A DNA stretch of 64,000 nt from Herbidospora mongoliensis. Lineage in GTDB: Bacteria > Actinomycetota > Actinomycetes > Streptosporangiales > Streptosporangiaceae. Under the pieces are notes generated by a model. That model ran no database searches, had not been told where the DNA came from, and worked only from the letters and a program-made list of their open reading frames with translations. Position numbers and translations under genes: made by a program. Of the stretch, positions 41,013 to 49,283 are shown piece by piece. Position 1 is the first letter of the stretch. The number at the start of each line of letters is the position of its first letter. The stretch is taken from positions 186,001 through 250,000 of the forward strand of contig NZ_BBXD01000010.1 in assembly GCF_001570545.1 (NCBI RefSeq), read 5' to 3'.

Positions 41013-41980
41013 GCCATGGCCATGTGGAGCCTGATCCGGGACTCCCGTCCCGTCGTCTGGACCTCCATCAGGTCGCACAACTGGCGGCTGATCCACAGGC
41101 CGTAGCCGCGCAACGACTCCTGCTCCGGCGGGATGTAGCCGGGGAACTCGACCTCGATGCCGCCCCCGTCGGGGTTGGTGATCTCGCAGACCACGTCGGT
41201 GTCGGTGGCCCACATCGTCACCGTCCCGTGCCCGGCCCCATGCTCGACCGCGTTCGCGGCGATCTCCGCCGCTGCCAGGACCAGGGATCCGGCCGAGTCG
41301 TCGTCGAGGCCCGCCGCGGTGGCGGTGCTGCGGACGAAGGACCGCATGTTCCGTACGGTCGCCAGGTCGAACTCCATGACGCGCGCGTCCGCGGGTGGGA
41401 CAGAGAAGGGCGGGCGCGCCCAGTCCATGCGCTGCGGGGGCACGTAGCCGCCGCTGCGGTGTTCGCCGGCCGTGTCGAGGTAGCGGGGGTGGGTCCGCAG
41501 CGCCTCCTCGGCAGGGCGGCGGTAGACGCACAGGGCGGCGCCCTTCAGTTTGGCGCAGACGATGTTGACGATCGCCTCGACCCTGGCCCATTCGGCCGCG
41601 TCGCGGGCCGAGCGCCACACCGGATGGCCGACGAACAGGGAGGGGCCGCCCCGGCGGGCGTAGTCGAAGTATTCGGCCAGGACGCGGGCCGGGTGGCCGT
41701 ACCAGTCCTGGCTTCTGATCGAGCGGATGCGGGAGGCGTCGGCGCCCAGGTGGGCCCGGATCAGGTCGAGGTTCTCCTCCGGGGCCACGTACAGGATGCG
41801 GTCGCCCCGCCGCAGCCCGTCGATGAGGGCCGGAAGCACCAGCCGGAGGTATTCCTCACTCGTCTCATAAGGCACAGCAAGGTGCGTGAAGGCCACCGCA
41901 CCGCGAGTTCCCCGTTCGGCCTGCACGGGGATGAACGTAACAAGCGTCTCGCGTCGTGACAATGCGTCAGGAAGCGACAA
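41009..41980 (-). CDS. MEDS domain - HATPase regulator (RsbA-type anti-sigma/serine kinase)
   Basis: A 323-residue protein. An N-terminal MEDS-type sensory domain (about 28-170: HLAVPYETSEEYLRLVLPALIDGLRRGDRILYVAPEE, WYGHPARVLAEYFDY) is known from sensors of one-carbon ligands and from RsbA-type regulators. A C-terminal HATPase_c domain (about 205-320) has the N box AAAEIAANAVEHGAG and the G box YGLWISRQLCDLMEV. This is the architecture of anti-sigma factor kinases that act in general stress partner switching. The sigma/anti-anti-sigma partner is not in this window. Two Cys (VCAKLKGAALCVYRRP) lie in the MEDS part. Confidence 0.88.
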   Translation of the reverse strand: MSLPDALSRRETLVTFIPVQAERGTRGAVAFTHLAVPYETSEEYLRLVLPALIDGLRRGDRILYVAPEENLDLIRAHLGADASRIRSIRSQDWYGHPARVLAEYFDYARRGGPSLFVGHPVWRSARDAAEWARVEAIVNIVCAKLKGAALCVYRRPAEEALRTHPRYLDTAGEHRSGGYVPPQRMDWARPPFSVPPADARVMEFDLATVRNMRSFVRSTATAAGLDDDSAGSLVLAAAEIAANAVEHGAGHGTVTMWATDTDVVCEITNPDGGGIEVEFPGYIPPEQESLRGYGLWISRQLCDLMEVQTTGRESRIRLHMAMA

Positions 41981-42091
41981 TAAATCGAATACAGCAGGAA
42001 CTTTCCGGGTCGGGCAACCCTCGGGGGGAATACGCCTGCATGATGACGGCGTGCAGTCCCATGATTACTCCATGCCGTTGCAACGCGGTGT

Positions 42092-42103
42092 CCCAAATTT
42101 GGG
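42092..42103. promoter_or_regulatory. Perfect 12-bp palindrome CCCAAATTTGGG
   Basis: It lies 43 bp before the GTG start at 42146, in the 165-bp divergent gap with the MEDS regulator. The AT-rich centre in a GC-rich genome suggests an operator. No regulator can be assigned. Confidence 0.35.
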
Positions 42104-42145
42104 TACATCCACCCATGTGCGCGTCTCGTCCTGGAGGTTGCCCCG

Positions 42146-42451
42146 GTGAGTGAGTCCCGCGCAGCTATTCAAAAACTGCATTCGGACTTGATCGAACTCG
42201 GCGTGAACGGCGCCTATGAGCTGGGCGACGACGCTACGCTCTGTGTGTGGATCAGCCTGGTGGTGGTCTATCGGGATGGCTATTTCCGCTGGTGGGAAGG
42301 TGCGTCCCGATGCCGCCACCCAGGAGATGATCCGCGTGGGTGCGCCGTCCGGGTCGCCCGGCGGCATGCCGGTCTGATCAAGGAAGTGCCGCCCTGGTGG
42401 GAGGACCAGAACGGGGTCCTCCGGGGGGAAGCAGTGGACGACTATCCATAA
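42146..42451 (+). CDS. Hypothetical protein, 101 aa
   Basis: A 101-residue cytosolic protein I cannot name. The first half (ESRAAIQKLHSDLIELGVNGAYELGDDATLCVWISLVVVYRDGYFRWW) suggests helix-strand-strand. The second half has Arg/Cys/His (GASRCRHPGDDPRGCAVRVARRH) and ends with PPWWEDQNG. It contains two or three Cys residues that could bind metal. The start GTG at 42146 has TGGAGG 9 bp upstream. Divergent from the MEDS-HATPase gene, it may be regulated with it; similar small proteins near RsbA-type regulators would be worth checking. Confidence 0.75.
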   Translation: MSESRAAIQKLHSDLIELGVNGAYELGDDATLCVWISLVVVYRDGYFRWWEGASRCRHPGDDPRGCAVRVARRHAGLIKEVPPWWEDQNGVLRGEAVDDYP

Positions 42452-42481
42452 CCCCCGTAGACGTCTGGGGGGACGGAAATA

Positions 42482-43255
42482 ATGCGGGGATATTTGCGGC
42501 TTCTGGCGGTCACCGTCTGTATCCTGGTGAACACGCCACCGGTGCACGCGGACACCCCCGACCCCGAGCTGCTGAACCGGCGGCTGACGCTCGCGCAGCC
42601 CGATTTCCCCCGGCTGCCGTTCCCGCCGATCCGTCGCGTCGACTGCGCCAAGGTCAAGTGTGTCGCGCTGACCTTCGACGACGGGCCGGGCGCCGAGACC
42701 GACAAGGTGCTCAACCATCTGGCCCGCCACCAGGCCAAGGCGACCTTCTATGTGCTCGGCAAGCTGGTCACCGACAAGTCGGCGCCGCTGCTGAAGCGCA
42801 TGGTGGCCGAGGGCCACGAGCTCGGCAACCACTCCTGGGACCACGCGATGCTGTCGGGCCTGTCCCGCCACGGCGTCGACCGGCAGCTGGCCCGCACCCA
42901 GCACGTCGTCAGGAGGATCACCGGGGTGCGCATGCGCACCATGCGGCCGCCCTACGGCGCCACCAGCAAGATGGTGGCCGAGGTCAGCAAGGTCCACGGG
43001 CTGGCCCAGATCATCTGGAGCGTCGACACGCAGGACTGGCTGGTCCGCAAGCCCGACCGCATCGTCAGGCGGTCGTCCTCCGCCAAGCCCGGCGAGGTGA
43101 TCCTGCTGCACGACATCCACGAGTCGACCGTGCGGTCGGTGCCGCGCCTGCTCGACGCGCTCGACAAGAAGGGGTTCGTGTACGTCACCATCACCGAGCT
43201 CTTCGGCGAGATGGCCCCGGGCCGCAAGTACTTCGACAACCGGCCGCCCAAATAA
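42482..43255 (+). CDS. Secreted polysaccharide deacetylase (NodB domain)
   Basis: A 257-residue carbohydrate esterase family 4 enzyme that likely removes acetyl groups from peptidoglycan or another cell-wall polymer. A signal peptide occupies about residues 1-23 (YLRLLAVTVCILVNTPPVHA). NodB motifs are TFDDGPG (motif 1, about 63-69, metal and base Asp), HSWDH (motif 2, about 117-121), RPPYGA (motif 3, about 154-159) and ILLHDIHESTV (motif 5, about 205-215). A short hairpin with the palindrome AGACGTCT lies just upstream (42452-42472). DUF2461 follows 9 bp downstream. Confidence 0.95.
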   Translation: MRGYLRLLAVTVCILVNTPPVHADTPDPELLNRRLTLAQPDFPRLPFPPIRRVDCAKVKCVALTFDDGPGAETDKVLNHLARHQAKATFYVLGKLVTDKSAPLLKRMVAEGHELGNHSWDHAMLSGLSRHGVDRQLARTQHVVRRITGVRMRTMRPPYGATSKMVAEVSKVHGLAQIIWSVDTQDWLVRKPDRIVRRSSSAKPGEVILLHDIHESTVRSVPRLLDALDKKGFVYVTITELFGEMAPGRKYFDNRPPK

Positions 43256-43264
43256 AGTGGGTCA

Positions 43265-43888
43265 ATGGCATTCACCGGGTTCCCCGACGAGGCCCTGCTG
43301 TTCTACGAAGGCCTGATCGCCGACAACAGCAAGACCTACTGGACGGCCAACAAGCCTCGCTACGACAGCGCCGTCAAAGCCCCCATGCAGGAGCTGATGG
43401 CCGAGCTGGCCGACGAGTTCGGCGATCCCCACGTGTTCCGCCCGCACCGGGACGTCCGGTTCTCCAAGGACAAGACGCCGTACAAAGACCACCAGGGCGC
43501 CTATGTGGCCAAGCTCGACGGCGTCGGCTACTACGTCCAGGTCGACGCCGACGGGCTCTACGTGGCGGGCGGCTGGTGGTCGCCGGGTGAGATGACCCAC
43601 CGCTACCGGGAGGCCGTCGACCACGACGACCACGGCGGCGAGCTGGAGAAGATCGTGGCCGGGCTGCCCGGCCGTTACGCGATCGAGGGTGACCGGGTGA
43701 AGACGCGCCCCCGTGGCGTCTCCCCCGACCACCCCCGGATCGAGCTGATGCGGCACCGGACTCTCTACGCGGGTCACCGCTTCGAGCCCGATCCCTGGTT
43801 CCACACCGCCGAGGTGACCCAGCGGGTTCGCGCCGCGTGGCGCGAGCTCACCCCGCTGGTCGACTGGCTGCGAGTCCGGCTGAGCTAG
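43265..43888 (+). CDS. DUF2461 family protein
   Basis: A 207-residue protein of the DUF2461 (TIGR02453) family. The conserved N-terminus FTGFPDEALLFYEGLIADNSKTYWTANKPRYDSAVKAPM, HRDVRFSKDKTPYKDHQGA, YYVQVDADGLYVAGGWWSPG and a basic C-terminal section with HPRIELMRHRTLYAG are typical. It is cytosolic with unknown function. It follows the deacetylase after 9 bp and is likely co-transcribed. Confidence 0.92.
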   Translation: MAFTGFPDEALLFYEGLIADNSKTYWTANKPRYDSAVKAPMQELMAELADEFGDPHVFRPHRDVRFSKDKTPYKDHQGAYVAKLDGVGYYVQVDADGLYVAGGWWSPGEMTHRYREAVDHDDHGGELEKIVAGLPGRYAIEGDRVKTRPRGVSPDHPRIELMRHRTLYAGHRFEPDPWFHTAEVTQRVRAAWRELTPLVDWLRVRLS

Positions 43889-43968
43889 CCGATCACGATG
43901 ACGAGTAGGGCGATCAACGCCCAGGCGCCCGCAAGCGCCGCGTAGGTTCCCCCGCTGACGATTCTCAT
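43885..43968 (-). CDS. Possible single-span membrane peptide, 27 aa
   Basis: A minus-strand frame reading MRIVSGGTYAALAGAWALI followed by LLVIVIG and TAG. It is one clean hydrophobic helix after a short polar start. Its stop overlaps the DUF2461 stop. No ribosome-binding site is obvious. Small membrane peptides of this kind are often missed, but chance cannot be excluded. Confidence 0.35.
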   Translation of the reverse strand: MRIVSGGTYAALAGAWALIALLVIVIG

Positions 43969-44029
43969 GCTGAGAGAATGCCGCCCCGCGCTTGTAACTG
44001 ACTTGTAGTTCAATCAGCGAGGTGTCCGA

Positions 44030-44656
44030 TCAGCGCAGGACGCCGCAGGCCACCCGTCCGCCCGCGTCGCCGGTGCGCAGGGTGGCCGCGTCGGCCGCGC
44101 CGTAGCGGTCGGGGATGTGGGCGAGGTTGTCGGGCAGCGCGTGCACGACGAAGGCGGCGCCGTCGGCGTCGGTGAGCTTGCTGATCTTGAACCGGTCGGT
44201 GGTGAACGACGCGGCGGCCACGCCGTCGGCCTCGGCCAGCAGCGGCGGCAGGTCGCCCGCGTGGTCGCCGTGGTTCTTCGGCGCCGGCGCCACCGGCAGC
44301 ACGGTCGTGTCGGGCTCGGCCGCGGCCCTGGCGACGTCGAGGTGGCCCCCGGCCGAGAAGAACGGGGTGACCTGGCTGGTCGCCGGGTCGACCGACTTGG
44401 GGTCGCAGACGCCCGCGGTGTGGACGTGGAACCCGTGGAAGCCCGGCGCCAGGCCCCTGACCTGGACGCCGATCCTCACCTTGGTGACGCCTCTGCGCTG
44501 CACCACGACGGTGCCCACGCGGGTCCCGGCGGCGTCGTGGAGCGCGATCGAGCGGCCCCGGCTCCACGGGCCGGCCTCGGCGACCGTCGTGGCCCCGATG
44601 ACGCCGACACCCGTGAGCAGCGCCCCGGCGAGCGCGAGATGAACCTTGCCCGGCAT
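44030..44656 (-). CDS. sodC: Secreted Cu/Zn superoxide dismutase
   Basis: A 208-residue exported enzyme that converts superoxide to oxygen and hydrogen peroxide outside the membrane. The signal peptide ends near residue 28 (TTVAEAGP); there is no lipobox. Metal-binding segments are FHGFHVHTAGVCDP (about 75-88), SAGGHLD, NHGDHAGDLPPL and FVVHALPDN. The end is GDAGGRVACGVL with the disulfide Cys. A 12-bp inverted repeat covers the ribosome-binding site and the start codon, suggesting translational control. It is downstream of typA on the same strand, but with its own leader. Confidence 0.95.
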   Translation of the reverse strand: MPGKVHLALAGALLTGVGVIGATTVAEAGPWSRGRSIALHDAAGTRVGTVVVQRRGVTKVRIGVQVRGLAPGFHGFHVHTAGVCDPKSVDPATSQVTPFFSAGGHLDVARAAAEPDTTVLPVAPAPKNHGDHAGDLPPLLAEADGVAAASFTTDRFKISKLTDADGAAFVVHALPDNLAHIPDRYGAADAATLRTGDAGGRVACGVLR

Positions 44657-44720
44657 GCGAGCCTCCCCCTCGATATCAACTCTGCGTGACTAGGCAAGCA
44701 CAGAGAGTGGGAGGCTCGCA
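44656..44720 (-). promoter_or_regulatory. Inverted repeat masking the sodC ribosome-binding site
   Basis: Plus-strand arms TGCGAGCCTCCC (44656-44667) and GGGAGGCTCGCA (44709-44720) are perfectly complementary over 12 bp. In the sodC message the 3' arm contains the Shine-Dalgarno sequence and reaches the A of the ATG. A second, partial stem (ACTCTGCGTG with CACAGAGAGT) lies inside the 41-nt loop. The whole leader can fold into one long hairpin. Confidence 0.6.
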
Positions 44721-44728
44721 CGGAGAAA

Positions 44729-44741
44729 GGCCGAAGCGGCC
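44729..44741 (-). terminator. Short hairpin after typA
   Basis: GGCCG-AAG-CGGCC (minus strand GGCCG-CTT-CGGCC) followed on the minus strand by TTTCTCC, 18 bp after the typA stop. It is a possible weak terminator that precedes the sodC leader. Confidence 0.4.
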
Positions 44742-44758
44742 CTGACGAGTTGACGCGC

Positions 44759-46609
44759 CTAGTTGCGCTTGGCCCGCGCGGCGCTGCGGCCACGGGCGTT
44801 GGCGTCGAGCACGACCTTGCGGATGCGGACCTGCTCAGGGGTGATCTCGACGCACTCGTCCTCGCGGATGAACTCCAGCGCCTGCTCCAGCGAGAGGTTG
44901 CGCGGGGGGATCAGCGTCTCGGTCACGTCGGCGTTCGAGGAACGCATGTTGGTGAGCTTCTTCTCCTTGGTGATGTTGACGTCCATGTCGTCGGCGCGCG
45001 AGTTCTCGCCGACGATCATGCCTTCGTACACCTCGGTGGTGGGGCCGACGAACAGGATGCCGCGCTCCTGGAGGTTGGTCATCGCGAACGCGGTGACCGG
45101 GCCGGAGCGGTCGGCGACCAGGGAGCCGTTGTTGCGCGTGCGCAGCTCGCCGAACCAGGGCTCGTAGGCCTCGAAGACGTGGTGGACCAGGCCGGTGCCG
45201 CGCGTCTCGGTGAGGAACTCGGTGCGGAAGCCGATCAGGCCGCGGGCCGGGACGATGAACTCCATCCGGATCCAGCCGGTGCCGTGGTTGGTCATCTGCT
45301 CCATGCGGCCCTTGCGGACGGCCAGGAGCTGGGTGACGGCGCCCAGGTATTCCTCGGGGCAGTCGACGGTCAGGCGCTCGACGGGCTCGTGCTTCTTGCC
45401 GTCGATCTCCTTGGTGACCACCTGGGGCTTGCCCACGGTCAGCTCGTAGCCCTCACGCCGCATCTGCTCGACCAGGATGGCCAGCGCCAGCTCGCCACGG
45501 CCCTGGACCTCCCAGGTGTCGGGACGCTCGGTCGGCAAAATGCGCAGCGACACGTTGCCGACGAGCTCCTTGTCGAGGCGGTCCTTCACCATGCGGGCGG
45601 TGACCTTGCTGCCCTTGACCCGGCCGACGAGCGGCGAGGTGTTGGTGCCGATGGTCATCGAGATGGCGGGCTCGTCGACCGTGATCAGCGGCAGCGGACG
45701 CGGGTCCTCGGGGTCGGCCAGGGTCTCACCGATCATGATCTCCGGGATGCCGGCGATCGCGATGATGTCGCCGGGGCCCGCCGACTCGGCCGGCTTGCGC
45801 TCCAGCGCGTCGGTCATCAGCAGCTCGGTGATCTTCACTCGCTGGATGGAGCCGTCGGTGCGGCACCAGGCCACCTGCTGGCCCTTCTTGATCTCACCCT
45901 GGTGGATCCGGCACAGCGCGATGCGGCCCAGGTAGCTGGACGCGTCGAGGTTGGTGACCTGGGCCTGGAACGGCGCGGTCGGGTCGTAGGTCGGGGCGGG
46001 GATGGTCTTGTAGATCGTCTCGAAGAGGGGCTCGAGGTTCTCCTCGTCGGGCATGCCGCCGTCGGCCGGGCGGGTCAGTGAGGCGCGGCCGGCTTTGGCC
46101 GAGGCGTAGACGATCGGGAAGTCGATCTGCTCCTCGGTCGCGTCGAGGTCGAGGAAGAGCTCGTAGACCTCGTCGACGACCTCGGCGATGCGGGCGTCGG
46201 GGCGGTCGACCTTGTTAATGCACAGGATGACCGGCATCTTGGCGGCGAACGCCTTGCGCAGCACGAAGCGCGTCTGGGGCAGCGGGCCCTCGGACGCGTC
46301 GACCAGCAGGACCACGCCGTCGACCATGGACAGGCCGCGCTCGACCTCACCGCCGAAGTCGGCGTGGCCGGGCGTGTCGATGATGTTCAGCGTCCGCCCG
46401 CCGTGCTTGACGGCGGTGTTCTTCGCGAGAATCGTGATGCCCTTCTCGCGCTCGAGGTCGTTGGAGTCCATCACGCGGTCGTCGACGTCCTGATTGGCGC
46501 GGAACGCCCCGGACTGCCACAGCATGGCGTCGACGAGCGTCGTCTTGCCATGGTCGACGTGCGCGATGATCGCGAGGTTCCGCAGGTCGTCGCGGCTGTT
46601 CATAGGCAT
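44759..46609 (-). CDS. typA: Translational GTPase TypA/BipA
   Basis: A 616-residue ribosome-binding GTPase involved in stress adaptation and ribosome assembly. G1 [10 protein letters not shown] lies at residues 16-25, switch I around [13 protein letters not shown]3 [10 protein letters not shown] near 78-87, and G4 NKVD near 133-136. C-terminal EF-G-like domains follow, including the TypA-specific [21 protein letters not shown]. The start at 46609 ([11 protein letters not shown]; a second ATG two codons later) is preferred over a 27-residue Arg-rich extension. A 7-bp hairpin (46644-46670) sits in the leader. Confidence 0.97.
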   Translation of the reverse strand: MPMNSRDDLRNLAIIAHVDHGKTTLVDAMLWQSGAFRANQDVDDRVMDSNDLEREKGITILAKNTAVKHGGRTLNIIDTPGHADFGGEVERGLSMVDGVVLLVDASEGPLPQTRFVLRKAFAAKMPVILCINKVDRPDARIAEVVDEVYELFLDLDATEEQIDFPIVYASAKAGRASLTRPADGGMPDEENLEPLFETIYKTIPAPTYDPTAPFQAQVTNLDASSYLGRIALCRIHQGEIKKGQQVAWCRTDGSIQRVKITELLMTDALERKPAESAGPGDIIAIAGIPEIMIGETLADPEDPRPLPLITVDEPAISMTIGTNTSPLVGRVKGSKVTARMVKDRLDKELVGNVSLRILPTERPDTWEVQGRGELALAILVEQMRREGYELTVGKPQVVTKEIDGKKHEPVERLTVDCPEEYLGAVTQLLAVRKGRMEQMTNHGTGWIRMEFIVPARGLIGFRTEFLTETRGTGLVHHVFEAYEPWFGELRTRNNGSLVADRSGPVTAFAMTNLQERGILFVGPTTEVYEGMIVGENSRADDMDVNITKEKKLTNMRSSNADVTETLIPPRNLSLEQALEFIREDECVEITPEQVRIRKVVLDANARGRSAARAKRN

Positions 46610-46779
46610 AGTTGAGTCTCGCTCTGGTTGTCGGGGCGGTGCCGCGTCTCGCTCCCGATTCGGGAGACGCGTTCGGCCGCGCCATGGCACGGCGTTTCAA
46701 GTTTAGTTGATCGCCATTACCGCTCCGAGCCTGCCGCCCGCAAGAGGGAGACAATTCACAACGCCGTAATGTTGCGCCC

Positions 46780-47535
46780 ATGATCTATGGGGCCATGTTG
46801 CGTACTCCAGACGGCGTCCGGATCGACGCGGCGCACCTCCCCGGCGACGGAGATCTCGGCATCGTGGTGGCCCACGGATTCACCGGAACCTGGCGTTCTC
46901 CGGCCAATCGGCGCATCGCCGCCGCGCTCGCCCGGCAGGCCGGGGTGATCGCGTTCGACTTCCGGGGGCACGGCCGGTCGTCGGGGGTGAGCACCGTCGG
47001 TGACCTGGAGATTCTCGATCTCGAAGCGGCTGTACGCCATGCGCGCGCCCACTACGCGAAGGTGGCGACCGTGGGGTTCTCGATGGGAGCCGCGGTGGCG
47101 ATCCGGCACGCGGCGCTCAACCGGGGCGTCGACGCGGTCGTCGCGGTGAGCGGCCCCGCGCGGTGGTACTACCGGGGCACCCGCCCGATGCGTCAGGTCC
47201 ACTGGGTGATCGAGCATCCCTCGGGCCGGCTGGCCGCCCGATTGGCGAAAAGAACCCGCATCAAAGTCGGCGCCTGGGACCCGATCCCGCTCGCGCCGTT
47301 CGAGGCCGTGCCGCTCATCACGCCCGCCCCGCTGCTGGTCGTGCACGGCGACAGCGACGCCTTCTTCCCGCTGGAGCACGCCGAGCAGCTCTACGCGTGC
47401 GCGAACGAGCCCAAGGAGCTCTGGGTGGAGCCCGGATTCGGGCACGCGGAGACCGCCGCGAGCCCGAATCTGATCCGGCGGATCGAAGACTGGATTCTGG
47501 TGCGAACCAAATCGCCTCAGGCGTCGTCTACATGA
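46780..47535 (+). CDS. Alpha/beta hydrolase
   Basis: A 251-residue alpha/beta-hydrolase-fold enzyme. The oxyanion segment VVAHGFTGTW, FDFRGHGRSSG, the nucleophile elbow GFSMGA (Ser near residue 106), an acid residue in VVHGDSDAFFP (near 190), and the catalytic His in GFGHAE (near 229) make a complete triad. There is no signal peptide. The substrate is unknown; the short cap region and HGFTG motif are seen in esterases and lysophospholipases. The ATG at 46780 is divergent from typA. Confidence 0.92.
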   Translation: MIYGAMLRTPDGVRIDAAHLPGDGDLGIVVAHGFTGTWRSPANRRIAAALARQAGVIAFDFRGHGRSSGVSTVGDLEILDLEAAVRHARAHYAKVATVGFSMGAAVAIRHAALNRGVDAVVAVSGPARWYYRGTRPMRQVHWVIEHPSGRLAARLAKRTRIKVGAWDPIPLAPFEAVPLITPAPLLVVHGDSDAFFPLEHAEQLYACANEPKELWVEPGFGHAETAASPNLIRRIEDWILVRTKSPQASST

Positions 47536-47598
47536 AAGTGACGGGAGGGGCCCAGCGCCGCGGGGGCGCGATGGGCACCCTCCCGGGGGTCCCGGGGG

Positions 47599-49035
47599 TT
47601 ACCCGAGCCGGGCGATGCTCTTGTACTCCAGATAGCCCGACAGCCCCTCCGGCCCGAGTTCGCGGCCGATGCCGCTGGCCTTGAAGCCGCCGAACGGGGT
47701 GCCGCTCTCCAGCGGGTTCATCATGTTGACGCCGTAGGTGCCGGTGCGCACCTGGCGGGCGATGTCCATGCCGTGGTCGGTGTCGGCCGTCCACACGCTG
47801 CCGGACAGGCCGTAGTCGCTGTCGTTGGCGATGCGCACGGCGTCGGCCTCGTCGTCGTACGGGATCACCGTCAGGACCGGGCCGAAGATCTCCTCGCGGG
47901 CGATCCGCATGTCGTTGGTGGCGTTCGCGAAGACGGTCGGGGCGACGTACCAGCCCTTGTCGTGGGGGCGGTCGAGGCCGCCGACGACGGCCTTGGCGCC
48001 CTCGTCGAGGCCGATGCGGATGTAGCCCTCGACGCGTTCCTGCTGGCGCCGGGCGACCATCGGGCCGATGCCGGTGGCGGGGTCGGCCGGGTCGCCGACC
48101 TTCTGCCCGGCGGCCATCTCGGCGACCGCCTGGACCACCTCGTCGTAGCGGCTGCGGCTGGCCAGGATCCGGGTTTGAGCCACGCACGCCTGGCCGCTGT
48201 TGAGCAGGGCGGCGATCGAGAACATGCCCATCGCCGAGGGCAGGTCGCAGTCGTCGAGGATGATCGCGGCCGACTTGCCGCCGAGCTCCAGGCTGACCCG
48301 CTTGAGCTGCTCGCCGCAGATCGAGGCGATGCGCCGCCCGGCCGCCGTCGAGCCGGTGAAGGCGACCTTGTCGATCCCGGGGTGGGAGATCAGGTGCTCG
48401 CCGGCCTCGCGTCCGGCCGCGACGATGTTGACCACGCCCGCCGGGATCCCCGCCTCACGGATCACCTCGGCGAGGATGTAGCTGTCGAGCGGGGTCTCCG
48501 GGGCGGGCTTGACCACGACCGTGCAGCCCGCGAGCAGGGCCGGGGCCAGCTTGGTCATGATGACGAACTGCGGGACGTTCCACGGCACCACGGCCGCCAC
48601 CACACCCACCGGCTCCCGGCGGACGGTGACCGCGCCGAACATGCCCGGCCGCTGCTCCTCGACCTGGAAGGTCTTGCCGAGTTCGGCGTACCACTGGAGG
48701 ACCCCGGTCGGCGGCCCGACCTGGCCGAAGTGGGAGAAGGTGATGGGGGAGCCCATCTCCAGGGTGATCAGGTCGGCCAGTTCGGCGGCGCGCGCCGCGT
48801 AGAGCCCGGCCAGGCGGCCCAGGGCCTCGGCCCGCTCCGCCATCGTCAGGCGGGGCCAGGGGCCGTGGTCGAAGGCCTGGCGCGCGGCGGCGACGGCCCG
48901 GTCGAGATCGGCCGGGGTGCCCTCGGGCACCCGGCCGACGATCTCCTCCGTATGGGGGGAGACCACGTCGATCGTGCCGGTGCCCGCCGGGGAAACCCAG
49001 TCGCCGCCGATGAAGAGCGTGTCGTGCTGGATCAT
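47599..49035 (-). CDS. Aldehyde dehydrogenase (NAD(P)-dependent)
   Basis: A 478-residue ALDH-superfamily enzyme oxidising aldehydes to acids. Visible are VVPWNVPQF, VKPAPETPLDSY (cofactor binding), FTGSTAAGRRI, the catalytic Glu in LELGGKSAAIIL, and the catalytic Cys in NSGQACVAQTRIL; EEIFGPVLTVIPYDDE and the C-terminal GGFKASGIGRELGPEGLSGYLEYKSI complete it. The start at 49035 (MIQHDTLFIGGDWV) is preceded by GGGAGGCG at the right distance; a longer open frame runs through repeat A copy 3 and is rejected. Substrate unknown. Confidence 0.95.
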   Translation of the reverse strand: MIQHDTLFIGGDWVSPAGTGTIDVVSPHTEEIVGRVPEGTPADLDRAVAAARQAFDHGPWPRLTMAERAEALGRLAGLYAARAAELADLITLEMGSPITFSHFGQVGPPTGVLQWYAELGKTFQVEEQRPGMFGAVTVRREPVGVVAAVVPWNVPQFVIMTKLAPALLAGCTVVVKPAPETPLDSYILAEVIREAGIPAGVVNIVAAGREAGEHLISHPGIDKVAFTGSTAAGRRIASICGEQLKRVSLELGGKSAAIILDDCDLPSAMGMFSIAALLNSGQACVAQTRILASRSRYDEVVQAVAEMAAGQKVGDPADPATGIGPMVARRQQERVEGYIRIGLDEGAKAVVGGLDRPHDKGWYVAPTVFANATNDMRIAREEIFGPVLTVIPYDDEADAVRIANDSDYGLSGSVWTADTDHGMDIARQVRTGTYGVNMMNPLESGTPFGGFKASGIGRELGPEGLSGYLEYKSIARLG

Positions 49036-49050
49036 GGATCCGCCTCCCAT

Positions 49051-49092
49051 AAGCGAGAGCCGGTCGTGGCTCGCGCTCTGAATCTGCCTTAG
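49051..49092 (+). repeat. Dispersed repeat family A, copy 3
   Basis: AAGCGAGAGCCGG, then the CTCGCGCTCTGAATCTG block shared exactly with copy 1 after hup, then CCTTAGAAG. It lacks the central GACGCGGACGGCC part. It lies just upstream of the aldehyde dehydrogenase ribosome-binding site. The inverted repeat GCGAG...CTCGC is kept. Confidence 0.65.
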
Positions 49093-49283
49093 AAGCTGGT
49101 GCCGGTCGCACTCGACCGAATCATGTTCTGTGAGGCCTTGGCAAGGATGGGACAGTCCCGGCACATCAACTCGTCCCATACAAAATGGATGAATCTTCGC
49201 CAAAGGCGCATGGGTTCCCTGGTTCCGGTGGCGACCACCAAGATCGCCTTCTATAGTTTCGGTCCGACTGGGAGGGAGGGTGC

